From the NCBI GenBank assembly GCA_965215715.1, contig OZ244129.1, forward strand, positions 2,294,001 through 2,358,000: 64,000 bases of DNA, in the 5' to 3' direction. Below are positions 45,301 through 52,541 of this stretch, in pieces. Origin of the DNA: HXMU1428-3 sp965215715. GTDB taxonomy: Bacteria > Pseudomonadota > Alphaproteobacteria > Rhizobiales > HXMU1428-3. The notes under the pieces are model-generated. The model was given only the letters and a program-made list of their open reading frames with translations, did not search any database and was not told where the DNA came from. Both the position numbers and the translations under genes were made by a program. Every line of letters begins with the position of its first letter. Position 1 is the first letter of the stretch.

Positions 45301-46524
45301 GTTTTCGTTGAATCTGCCCAGGTCTCCTGTCCTGTAGATTTTTTTAGACGGGTTTTCAGGTAGGCCAATAAAGTCTGAAATAAATGCTTTTTCTGTCAGA
45401 TCGGGTCGGTTTAGATACCCATTTGCCAACCCGATACCGCCAATGCAAATTTCTCCCACTTCGCCATCGGGAAGTTCTACATTTTCGTCAGACTTTAATA
45501 TAGCAACCGAATAGGTGGGCAAAGGGTGCCCGATTGTTACTGGCTCTTCTGGGTGGAGCTGGGTAAACGTGGCTGTTACGGTTGTCTCGGTAGGTCCATA
45601 GGCGTTCAAAAATGTTCGCCCCTTTTTATACCATCTCACAACCAAGTTATGAGGGCATGCTTCACCTGAAACCAGAAGAAATCTTAATTTGGGCAGGTCT
45701 TCTTCTATTGTTGCAAGAAGAGTTGGACAGCAACACAGTGCTGTTACATCGTTCTCGATCAGATAATCTGAAAGGTCTTTGCCAACAAGGTTTGTATCCC
45801 CCCGGCCCGGGACCAGCGTTGCGCCGGCTGCAAATGCGACCCATATTTCTTCAACTGAAAAGTCAAAAGCGATGGTCATGCCCTGATACATACGATCTGT
45901 TGAGCGCACACCATAGGCTTCAACAGCAACATGTACAAAGTTGCAAATACTTGCGTGCTCGATCGCAACCCCTTTGGGATTACCCGTCGTGCCTGACGTA
46001 TAAATAATGTAACAAAGCTCTTCTTGGGCTTCTCCCTTTTCCTTTTGCGTTAATCTTTGTTTTGGCTCTTTTTCAAGATCAATTTCTGGATTATCCACCG
46101 CCAGAGTTGTGACCTCTATCCCTTCTAGAACATTTTGAAGTTCTTCTAATGTTAGGACTTTTGTTACATTTGCGTCCTTCAAGATAAAGGCGATCCGGTC
46201 TTGTGGAAACCCTGCGTCCAAAGGAATGTAGGCTGCGTTTAATTTTAAAACAGCTAGCAGTGATATATAAGTGTAAATTGATTTGTTAAAAAGCAAACCA
46301 ACCCTGTCTCCAGATTTGATGCCTTGTTTTGCAAGGTATCTTGCAAGTTGGTTCGCTTTTTCTTCAAGCTCTTTATAACTTATCGAATTTTCTGGATTAT
46401 CAATAGCTAAATGAGAGCCTTTGCCCTCATTGATCAGCTTGTCGCAGGTTTGTTCAAAGACATTATCTAGTCTCTCACCCTCTTGCCACCGGATGAAATT
46501 TTCGTGATGAGGAGACATGTACAT
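42373..46524 (-). CDS. Pls/PosA-type membrane non-ribosomal peptide synthetase
   Basis: Single-module synthetase (1383 residues) that should polymerise one amino acid through isopeptide bonds, like epsilon-poly-lysine synthetase. Adenylation domain 20-515: YTSGTTGNPKG (175-185), AYGPTET (308-314), YRTGDLGRF (397-405) and Lys508. Carrier domain 530-612: LGSHSLL, with the phosphopantetheine Ser567. There is no condensation or thioesterase domain. Three membrane/hexapeptide-repeat units follow: helices at about 637-700, 866-898 plus 925-950, and 1137-1196, with left-handed beta-helix-like segments at about 750-850, 1010-1110 and 1245-1350. In the specificity pocket, Asp221 (FDFSVEEIW) keeps the amino-group anchor. 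Glu225 corresponds to GrsA position 239, and an acidic residue there fits a basic substrate. The gene lies between an EctB-like aminotransferase and a PPTase. Confidence 0.92.
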   Translation of the reverse strand: MYMSPHHENFIRWQEGERLDNVFEQTCDKLINEGKGSHLAIDNPENSISYKELEEKANQLARYLAKQGIKSGDRVGLLFNKSIYTYISLLAVLKLNAAYIPLDAGFPQDRIAFILKDANVTKVLTLEELQNVLEGIEVTTLAVDNPEIDLEKEPKQRLTQKEKGEAQEELCYIIYTSGTTGNPKGVAIEHASICNFVHVAVEAYGVRSTDRMYQGMTIAFDFSVEEIWVAFAAGATLVPGRGDTNLVGKDLSDYLIENDVTALCCCPTLLATIEEDLPKLRFLLVSGEACPHNLVVRWYKKGRTFLNAYGPTETTVTATFTQLHPEEPVTIGHPLPTYSVAILKSDENVELPDGEVGEICIGGIGLANGYLNRPDLTEKAFISDFIGLPENPSKKIYRTGDLGRFNENHQIEYLGRIDTQVKVRGYRIELTEIESIILQIPGISQAVVDTYEMETGEAELVAYYSLAENCPDIATTEIISALKSALPSYMIPGYFEKLDVIPMTPSDKADRKKLPPPSGQRAQRSSSEYVAPNTPTEELTSQALASTLRIDGVSVTDHFFDDLGSHSLLMAQFAAKLKNMSKEMLGKPIEISMREIYQNPTIRKLSKLIDAQSEEQSEATLPLRRDAQHIASTKDYYLCGALQIAYMLFFLTYNVAIGITLLNWVIASPTMMDFFLRMFGIGWAFFIISLGIPFLAKKLLVGKWKEERIPIWSLAYLRFWLARSFMGSSIFVLFAGSPAYNFYLRLMGAKIGKNTVINTKYVPTCTDMLEIGDNCILQKDCYLTGYKAQDGYIHTGPVKIGDNVFVGQGTVIEINSSMGNNTQLGHTSSLQEHQHVPDGKTYHGSPAVEANINYKRIDDPIECTTLRRLVYTLTLPIIGLFVFLPLVSLLIYWYLPDLFGPGKNLATIVTQATDFVQLYTANFIRDLSIISFSLLWIGLIMGLFWIGIMPRIYNVFLKEGKTYVLYGFHYFFFTRVVASSNSKFYNLLFGDSSMIVHYLKYIGYKLGKGEQTGSNFGVEQKHDVPFSCQMGDETLVSDGLSMMNAEFTNDSFRVSRTSIGGNSFLGNNIFYPSGGRTGENCLLATKVMIPLEGELRENTGLLGSPCFEIPRAVRRDTGLDKYPKGPIRNERLKKKNLSNFITVMMYLMILWLFGTITLFVGIAALLAYGTYGMAVFILTGFSMLFFTIGYFALFERWSLGFKSLNPQFCSIYDDYYWKHERYWKLIENPLVSLFAGTPFKNMISRLLGVKIGKQVFDDGMIITEKSLVEIGDYCTFNKSATLQSHSLEEGVFKSDFIKIGNNCSFGMASFTHYGTNIKDHTHIDADSFVMKGSVCEEGSTWRGNPAKAIQSIKISEQIDKSKIFETIVDQADNTNEPFIEAAE

Positions 46525-46602
46525 TTTTTTTACTCGTAATAAGAAAATTAGTTTCGATGTAAAGATCGTTTGATGCTGTTGGGACAGCCTGGGCTGAATG
46601 GT

Positions 46603-47886
46603 TTATTCAGCCGCAATCGGCATGTTCTGATGGAGACATTCCAAAATAGTGTTTTCTAGAATATCTAATCCCTCATTTAGCTGCTCCATCGTAATTGTTA
46701 ACGGCATGAGACATTTAATGACTTCATCGTTAGGTCCAGCTCTTTCGATGATGAGGCCCTTGGCAAAGACCATTGAAACAATGTCTTGGGCAATTGCAGG
46801 ATCATAGAAACAAAGTCCGCGCATCATTCCGCGGCCACGGGTTTCTTTTATGACATGATTGAAGCTTGATTTGATCTCCTCCAAACGCATTGAAAGATGA
46901 CGGGATTTTAACTCTATGTTTTTGGAAAACGTCAGATCAGACCAATATTCTTTCAGCATAGCTGTGGCTGTTACAAAAGCATGATTGTTGCCCCGGAACG
47001 TGCCGTTATGTTCACCTGGTTTCCAGATATCCAAATCACGTTTGAAAAGTACGATTGATAAGGGCAAGCCATAGCCAGATAATGATTTTGACAAGGTTAC
47101 AATATCAGGTACGATCCCTGCGCTTTCAAAGCTAAAGAATGTTCCTGTCCTGCCGCACCCAGCCTGGATATCATCAACAATCAGCAAAATCTCATGTTTG
47201 CGACAAAGTTTTTGAAGACGCTGCAACCATTCTATTCTGGCTGTATTGAGGCCTCCCTCGCCTTGTACTGTTTCAACAATTACAGCGGCTGGCAAATCAA
47301 GACCGCTTGAGCTGTCTTTGATTAGTGTGTCTAAATATTTAATGGTATCAAAACTGTCATCTAGATACCCATCAAATGGACAGAAGCTGGTGCCACTCAA
47401 GGGCATGCCTGCACCCCCGCGGTGGTGTTTATTACCTGTTGCGGCAAGCGCACCTGCACTTACGCCGTGAAACCCGTTGGTAAAACTAACAACATTGGTG
47501 CGACCTGTAACTTTTCTTGCAAGTTTTAGTGCAGCTTCGACAGCATTTGTACCTGTTGGTCCTGTGAATTGAATGACGTAATCTAGGTTGCGTGGTATCA
47601 GAATGTTGTCGCGCAGTGTTGTTAGGAATTCTTCTTTGGCCTTTGTGTGGAGATCAAGCGAATGGGTGATCCCGTCTTGCGCGATGAAATCCAGTAGAGC
47701 TTTTTTGAGGATGGGATTATTATGACCGTAATTGAGAGCCCCTGCACCGGCTAGAAAATCTAAATATCTTTTCCCATTTACATCCCAAATTTCAGCCCCT
47801 ATTGCTTTTGATAACGTTTTAGGAAAGCTACGTGCATAGCACTGGACCTGTGACTCCAATTCATTGAAAATTGAAACTCTAGACAT
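46603..47886 (-). CDS. L-2,4-diaminobutyrate aminotransferase (EctB-like)
   Basis: PLP-dependent class III aminotransferase (427 residues) converting aspartate semialdehyde and glutamate to L-2,4-diaminobutyrate. EctB-type features: FLAGAGALNYGHNNP, QFTGPTGTNAVEAALKLARK, LIVDDIQAGCGRTG, the PLP lysine in TLSKSLSGYGLPLS, and KPGEHNGTFRGNNHAFVTA. The start at 47886 (MSRVSIFNEL) has GGAAG just upstream. The frame stays open 91 codons further, but that part does not look like protein sequence of this family. Ectoine genes ectA and ectC are not adjacent. It is 78 bases from the synthetase, so its product is the probable monomer of the polymer. Confidence 0.92.
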   Translation of the reverse strand: MSRVSIFNELESQVQCYARSFPKTLSKAIGAEIWDVNGKRYLDFLAGAGALNYGHNNPILKKALLDFIAQDGITHSLDLHTKAKEEFLTTLRDNILIPRNLDYVIQFTGPTGTNAVEAALKLARKVTGRTNVVSFTNGFHGVSAGALAATGNKHHRGGAGMPLSGTSFCPFDGYLDDSFDTIKYLDTLIKDSSSGLDLPAAVIVETVQGEGGLNTARIEWLQRLQKLCRKHEILLIVDDIQAGCGRTGTFFSFESAGIVPDIVTLSKSLSGYGLPLSIVLFKRDLDIWKPGEHNGTFRGNNHAFVTATAMLKEYWSDLTFSKNIELKSRHLSMRLEEIKSSFNHVIKETRGRGMMRGLCFYDPAIAQDIVSMVFAKGLIIERAGPNDEVIKCLMPLTITMEQLNEGLDILENTILECLHQNMPIAAE

Positions 47887-48333
47887 CACTTCTTCCACCT
47901 GTTTTGTTTGATGTAACGTTTGTCTTTCACGATAAAAGATCGTTTCATCGGGATTTATTCCTGGATCATTAGAAAAAGATGAGAGCAACATGCATGCCAC
48001 TGAGTATTTTGGACTGAGGGGATATTGTGAGGATGAGTTTAGAATTAACCGTAAACACACAACCCCATAATCAATTGATTTTAAATGATATTTTTCTGAT
48101 TTCTTTGTAGGGCTTGTGTGAATAATCTTTTTTGAAGTTTTATACGGGACTTTTTTCAAGATTGTCCTTGTATCAAAAGATAACAGTCCTTAAGAACTCT
48201 ATTCAAAATAATACAGTTCACGGTATTTTTGTTCGGTGGCAGATCTAGAGATGTTTTATAAATTTTTGTATTGGCTTTTAATTGGTTATAAAATTATAGT
48301 TTAGATCTTTGATAAAAGGTTGTTTGCGTAACG
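47887..48333. other. Divergent promoter region of the synthetase operon
   Basis: An AT-rich 447-base region between the EctB-like gene and the plus-strand COG3904-like gene. It should contain promoters in both directions. No clear operator or palindrome was seen. The minus frame is open up to 48159 but carries no recognisable protein. Confidence 0.45.
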
Positions 48334-48984
48334 ATGAATGTTTTCAAACTATTTGGTAGTTGGACACTAATTTCAGGGCATTTTCGAATTGGTTTTGTGA
48401 TTGTTTTTCTTTTTTTACTGTTATCAATTAGTGCTTGGGGTTTCAGTTTGAACTCATTTTCAGACGATATGACGTTTACACCCTATGGTGATGCCTTAAT
48501 CATTAATGGCGAAACTCAACCTGACTCTTTGGCTAAATTTAAGATCGCATTGGATCAGTATCCTGATACGCGGACCATCATTTTGAATATTGTGCCTGGT
48601 TCAGATGATGATGATGTGAATTTGAAAATGGCTCGGGTCATACGTAAGAAGACTTTATCCACCCATTTAACACGTGACTCTGTTATTGAATCTGGGGGTA
48701 TTGAGCTGTTTATGGGGGGTGTTGAGCGCACTATGGAGCGGGGCGCTAAGGTTGGGGTGCACAGTTGGAGTGATGACGATTATGGTTATGAAGCTCATGA
48801 GTTACCAAAAGATCATGCAGACCATAAGCCTTATATTAAAACTTATAAAAAGCTCGGTATCCCAAAGAGTTTTTATTGGTTTGTCATCAATGCTGCCCCC
48901 GCAGATGGTATGTATTTTATGACAGAGGAAGAGCTAGAGCGCTTTAATTTGCTGACCAAGCCTATTATAGAGCCTGGTCAATAA
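48334..48984 (+). CDS. Exported ClpP/crotonase-fold protein (COG3904-like)
   Basis: Predicted periplasmic or membrane-anchored protein of 216 residues with a hydrophobic segment (about 19-38). Its core resembles the COG3904 family of periplasmic proteins with a ClpP-like fold: IINGETQPDSLAKFKIALDQ, GGIELFMGGVERTMERGA, KVGVHSWSDDDYGYEAHELP, KDHADHKPYIKTYKKLGIP and NAAPADGMYFMTEEEL. Whether it keeps a Ser protease triad is not evident. It is divergent from the synthetase operon and convergent with the following gene, so it could share regulation with the synthetase but need not. Confidence 0.7.
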   Translation: MNVFKLFGSWTLISGHFRIGFVIVFLFLLLSISAWGFSLNSFSDDMTFTPYGDALIINGETQPDSLAKFKIALDQYPDTRTIILNIVPGSDDDDVNLKMARVIRKKTLSTHLTRDSVIESGGIELFMGGVERTMERGAKVGVHSWSDDDYGYEAHELPKDHADHKPYIKTYKKLGIPKSFYWFVINAAPADGMYFMTEEELERFNLLTKPIIEPGQ

Positions 48985-48995
48985 CTTTTATAACA

Positions 48996-49433
48996 TTAAG
49001 CTATTTTGTTTATGGTGGTCGGTTGTTTTGCAATAATGGCCAAAAAACTATTTCCTATATGCGCCCGTGTTTCCTTGCTTGGATCGATGACTTTCCAACC
49101 GTTCAATGATAATTCTTTAATAGCATGTGTATAAGAGGGCCTTTTATCCTTAACGGTCCCGATCAAAGCATAACTATATTTTGATATTGAGGGGCAGGAT
49201 TTAAATTCATCGGAAGAGAGCAATACCCCAATTGAAACGTTTGAGGTTTCTAGAAATTTGTTAAGTTTTGGATCTGGGCATCCTTGAAAAAGGATTAATG
49301 TTTCTGTTGCCCGCTGAAACAGTTTGTAATTGGTTGCTTGATGGTCATCCATTTGTTTACCAATGTTAGCAGACCCATCAGTTTGATTGGTACTTTGATG
49401 TGTTGAATTGTTTGCAACCTGATTTACCATCAT
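48996..49433 (-). CDS. Uncharacterised small protein
   Basis: Not recognised. The protein has 145 residues, with no signal peptide or membrane helix. A polar Asn/Gln/Thr-rich N-terminus (about 1-35) is followed by a compact part with three Cys and alternating hydrophobic strands (TLILFQGCPDPKLNKFL, KYSYALIGTVKDKR, SFLAIIAKQ). The start MMV could be one codon later. It is convergent with the COG3904-like gene. It could be a fast-evolving or lineage-specific gene, or a non-coding frame. Confidence 0.45.
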   Translation of the reverse strand: MMVNQVANNSTHQSTNQTDGSANIGKQMDDHQATNYKLFQRATETLILFQGCPDPKLNKFLETSNVSIGVLLSSDEFKSCPSISKYSYALIGTVKDKRPSYTHAIKELSLNGWKVIDPSKETRAHIGNSFLAIIAKQPTTINKIA

Positions 49434-50111
49434 AGACCTGCTATATAATGTGGTGTGTTTTTATAGATTTAACGATAAAGTCGTCCATTATTTTATGCTT
49501 TATTATTAGTTAAAATTCAAACTGGTTTGCATATTATGCTTAACGAAGGCATTTTTAACTTTAGCTATATAACAAAAGAGAAAGTAATTATTGAACTGAA
49601 AAATTCATGAATGAGAGAGTTAAAAAGATCCGCCAAAAGCCTCAGGGAAAAACAAGCTGGAGATGAGAGATCGCCTGCTGTTCTTTATCTTAGAGCGGGC
49701 ATGGAAAAATGACTTAAAAAAGTAGCGGTTTTGACCCAAACTGGAAATTTTGACTATATGCCATCATAAGAAGAATTTTTTATTGTCGTTTGTTTTAATC
49801 TTATTGCAATTCGAATTCTTAGCTCAAAAAATAGCATCTACATCTAAGAAATAACCTTCACCTTCCTCAGGTGAACCATTGCTGCCAAAATCAAAATCGG
49901 AGGTTATAGCGGGCCTTGATCCGGTTAGGGTTTTAAGCTAGTTTCGAGGGAAGAGGATCACCTATAGTCCAACAGGATTTCATTTCCCCTTATTATAAAA
50001 ATACGTTTGCCGATATGAGATTAATATTGTGGATTATTACGACTTCCCATAAACATTAAATTTCCTGAAATCTGATGCTTTACGAAAAAAACCTAACGGA
50101 AAAAAATCATC
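49434..50111. other. Long AT-rich intergenic region
   Basis: About 680 bases without a supported gene. Stop codons are frequent in all frames. The region contains the promoter of the AYIDPGTGS operon near its right end. No repeat, tRNA or clear terminator was found. Confidence 0.45.
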
Positions 50112-50345
50112 ATGAAAAAAATTATCCCGATTATTGTTGGAATTTATCTTGGTTTGTGGGTTCAACCAGCTCATGCTTATATCGACCCTGGTACTGGTAG
50201 CGTGGTGACTTCTGCAATTATTGGTTTTTTTGCTGCCCTAGCTTACACCCTCAGAAAGTACTTCTATAAATTGAAGGATCTATTTTCATCCTCTCCTTCT
50301 GATGCCAGTTCAAGCGGAAGCGACAAGAGTGATCACGTTGAATAA
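50112..50345 (+). CDS. Small membrane protein with AYIDPGTGS motif
   Basis: Protein of 77 residues. The N-terminal hydrophobic segment resembles a signal peptide (IIPIIVGIYLGLWVQPAHA), followed at once by AYIDPGTGSVV, a second helix (about 32-52) with a basic flank, and a Ser/Asp-rich tail. The YIDPGTGS motif occurs in many small bacterial membrane proteins encoded near polysaccharide, sulfatase or methyltransferase genes. Its function is not known. It is translated first in an operon with the methyltransferase, YidC-like and (opposite strand, convergent) sulfatase-fold genes. Confidence 0.8.
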   Translation: MKKIIPIIVGIYLGLWVQPAHAYIDPGTGSVVTSAIIGFFAALAYTLRKYFYKLKDLFSSSPSDASSSGSDKSDHVE

Positions 50346-51453
50346 ACAACAAAAGCGTACTGACAACTCATTGCTCATTCCTGATAGTGGATCGTTTCGC
50401 GATCGTAATAATCGCGTTTATGATGATGGTACGCGTATCATCCGGGGGATAAGCAAAGAAGCTAATGAAATCTGGCTGAAACTTTCATCAGAACCACTGT
50501 TTCGAGATTTGTTAAAAGAATCAAAGGTTATTGGTACGCAGACCTTAGACCCTGATGACCTGGAGTTTCATGCTGATCAAGGCGTAAATTGGCCAGCTTA
50601 CCTCGTCCATGAGCGGATCCCTTTTATATCTTATCCTTACGAATGGTCCTTTAGCATGCTGAAGGATGCTGCAATTTTGCAATTAGAGCTGATTGAGCGG
50701 TCTATAGACTCACAGTGGACCATGAAAGATGCAACTTCCTATAATATACAGTGGATCGGAAGTAAGCCAGTCTTCATTGATATACCTTCGTTTGAACCTT
50801 ATTCTCCAGGAACCCCATGGATCGGTTACCGGCAGTTTTGCATGATGTTTCTCTATCCGTTGATGTTACAAGCCTATAAAGGTATTGATTTTCAAACTCT
50901 ACTTCGAGGAAATCTGGAAGGGATAGAACCTGAACAAGCCAACCGGATGCTTTCCGGATTATCACGGTTACGAAAAGGGGTGCTTAGTCATGTGTACCTC
51001 CACGCGAAGATGCATTCACGCTATTCAAATATGGATCTGGATGAGGCAACAATACTTAAGGAAAATAGCGAAAAGAAAGTATCCAAACCTAAGCAGATCC
51101 ATCATTCTAAAGCGATGGTACTGGGTACCATTCAAAGCATGAAAAGAGTGGTGAAGTCACTTAAAACTGAAGGTTCTCGCTCAACCTGGAGCGATTACGA
51201 TACGACTCATAGCTATAATGAATCTTCCTTTGAGATTAAAAAGTCTTTTGTAAAAAAGGCTGTATCTGCAAGTTCCAGGCAACTCGTTTGGGACCTTGGC
51301 TGCAACACAGGTACATTTTCCCGATTATGTGCTAAGCATTCAGACTATGTAATAGCGGCTGATGGTGATCCTAAGGCGATTGATCGTCTGTACAACATCC
51401 AAAAAAACAGCTACAGAAAACAACATCCTGCCTCTAATCATCAATCTCAGTAA
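50329..51453 (+). CDS. SAM-dependent methyltransferase, N-terminal part (frame broken downstream)
   Basis: Class I methyltransferase whose reading frame ends early. The N-terminal part (about 1-250) includes LVHERIPFISYPYEWSFSML and SYNIQWIGSKPVFIDIPSFE. The Rossmann SAM-binding motif LVWDLGCNTGTFSRLCA and the acidic strand VIAADGDPKAIDRLYN follow. The frame then reads nonsense after a run of seven A residues at 51401-51407 and stops. Dropping one A continues the family sequence in the next frame (to 51805). The start is uncertain: GTG 50329 has GGAAG eight bases upstream, ATG 50302 and TTG 50338 are alternatives. The overlap with the small membrane gene suggests coupling. Distant resemblance to NoeA-like methyltransferases is possible. 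Confidence 0.75.
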   Translation: MITLNKQQKRTDNSLLIPDSGSFRDRNNRVYDDGTRIIRGISKEANEIWLKLSSEPLFRDLLKESKVIGTQTLDPDDLEFHADQGVNWPAYLVHERIPFISYPYEWSFSMLKDAAILQLELIERSIDSQWTMKDATSYNIQWIGSKPVFIDIPSFEPYSPGTPWIGYRQFCMMFLYPLMLQAYKGIDFQTLLRGNLEGIEPEQANRMLSGLSRLRKGVLSHVYLHAKMHSRYSNMDLDEATILKENSEKKVSKPKQIHHSKAMVLGTIQSMKRVVKSLKTEGSRSTWSDYDTTHSYNESSFEIKKSFVKKAVSASSRQLVWDLGCNTGTFSRLCAKHSDYVIAADGDPKAIDRLYNIQKNSYRKQHPASNHQSQ

Positions 51454-51805
51454 TATTTCACCCGGTCAGGGATGGAGGGGGCGGGAGCGGAAAGCATTTG
51501 ATGCCAGAGGCAAACCAGATTTCGTTCTTTGTCTAGCCTTAATGCACCATATTGTTATTACTGCAAATATACCTCTACAGGAATTTTTAATCTGGTTACG
51601 CCAACTTGATGCAGAAATTCTCATTGAGTTTGTAAGCATTGAAGATGATATGGTTAAAATGTTGCTTCGCAATAGGGTTAATCAGTACAGCGATCTTACG
51701 GAGTCTAATTTCGAAAATTTAGTAACACCCCTATTTGAAATTTCGTCATCACAACCTCTTAAGGGGTCACATCGCAAACTATATCATTTGTTGCCACGCA
51801 TCTAA
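51408..51805 (+). pseudogene. Methyltransferase, C-terminal part after the A7 frameshift
   Basis: This is the continuation of the previous coding sequence in the +1 frame. It resumes with TATENNILPLIINLSN and continues ISPGQGWRGRERKAF, KPDFVLCLALMHHIVI and a C-terminal domain ending HRKLYHLLPRI. It has no ribosome site or plausible start of its own: the first in-frame ATG (51362) lies inside the intact upstream half. Together the two parts would give a protein of about 490 residues. The break could be a real inactivation, a phase-variable tract, programmed slippage or a base-call error. Confidence 0.75.
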
Positions 51806-51819
51806 TAAGCAGGGGGTTG

Positions 51820-52506
51820 ATGGAAACTACCATGGTAGTCGTAGAGACGATGCTGTATCCGATCATTGCGATGATGACAGCGTTACTTAATTTTTTTTTC
51901 GGCATGTTTAATAGCTACGGATTGGCTATCATTTTTGTCAGTGCAGTCATACGTATAATCCTTTATCCGATCATAAAATACACCGGACGAATAGAAAAAC
52001 GTGAACAACTCATACAATTAAAAATGGCACCCGAACTTGCCGTTGCAAAAGCAAATTACACTGGGCGTGAGCGCTTTGAAGCAATTGATGAGATCTACCA
52101 GAAGTATGGCTACCACCCAATAAAATCTCTTTCTTCCCTAGCGCCATTGCTTTTGCAAATTCCTTTTCTGTTGAGCGCTCTGTTCCTGTTAACGAAGTAC
52201 CCACCGTTGGTTGGCGAACCGTTTTTATTCATTGAAGATATATCTCAGCCGGATGGTCTCCTTCAAATAGGAAGCTCATTGGCCATCAATCTGCTACCAA
52301 TAGCGTTGACAGTCGTTGCTGTAATCGATTCTGCAATTAATCCGCTATCAACCAACCAGGCACGTATGCGCTTTTTGGTGATTTCAATCGTTCTGTTGGT
52401 GTTGATTTATCCGCTGCCTGCAGCTGTCAACCTCTACTGGTTCTCGAGTATCTGTTGGTCGATAATAGGAACTATCTATTATCGAAGTCAGCAAAAGGAT
52501 GGATAG
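51820..52506 (+). CDS. Short YidC/Oxa1-family membrane protein
   Basis: Integral membrane protein of 228 residues, the length of the Oxa1 core without the periplasmic domain of proteobacterial YidC. Five hydrophobic segments are visible. After the first come FNSYGLAIIFVSAVIRIILY and a charged hairpin with KREQLIQLKMAPEL and EIYQKYGYHPIKSLSSLAPLLLQIPFL, the diagnostic YidC cytoplasmic loop and helix. The end is AAVNLYWFSSICWSIIGTIYY. The housekeeping YidC should be elsewhere, so this is an accessory paralogue placed in a surface-type gene set. The start could be TTG 51817, ATG 51820 or ATG 51832. AGGGGG lies just before. Confidence 0.88.
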   Translation: METTMVVVETMLYPIIAMMTALLNFFFGMFNSYGLAIIFVSAVIRIILYPIIKYTGRIEKREQLIQLKMAPELAVAKANYTGRERFEAIDEIYQKYGYHPIKSLSSLAPLLLQIPFLLSALFLLTKYPPLVGEPFLFIEDISQPDGLLQIGSSLAINLLPIALTVVAVIDSAINPLSTNQARMRFLVISIVLLVLIYPLPAAVNLYWFSSICWSIIGTIYYRSQQKDG

Positions 52507-52541
52507 AGGGGATGAATTGCTACTTTTTCTAATAGATTTTT

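Noticed and set aside
46603..47886. Part of an ectoine operon
   Set aside because: No ectA, ectC or ectR is adjacent. The partner genes are a Pls-type synthetase and a PPTase.
47887..48159. Upstream extension of the EctB-like gene by 91 codons
   Set aside because: Homology begins at MSRVSIFNEL with a good ribosome site. The extension is AT-rich and unlike the family.
51401..51407. Proven programmed ribosomal frameshifting in the methyltransferase
   Set aside because: An A-run is present but no typical downstream stimulatory structure was identified, so it stays one of several explanations.
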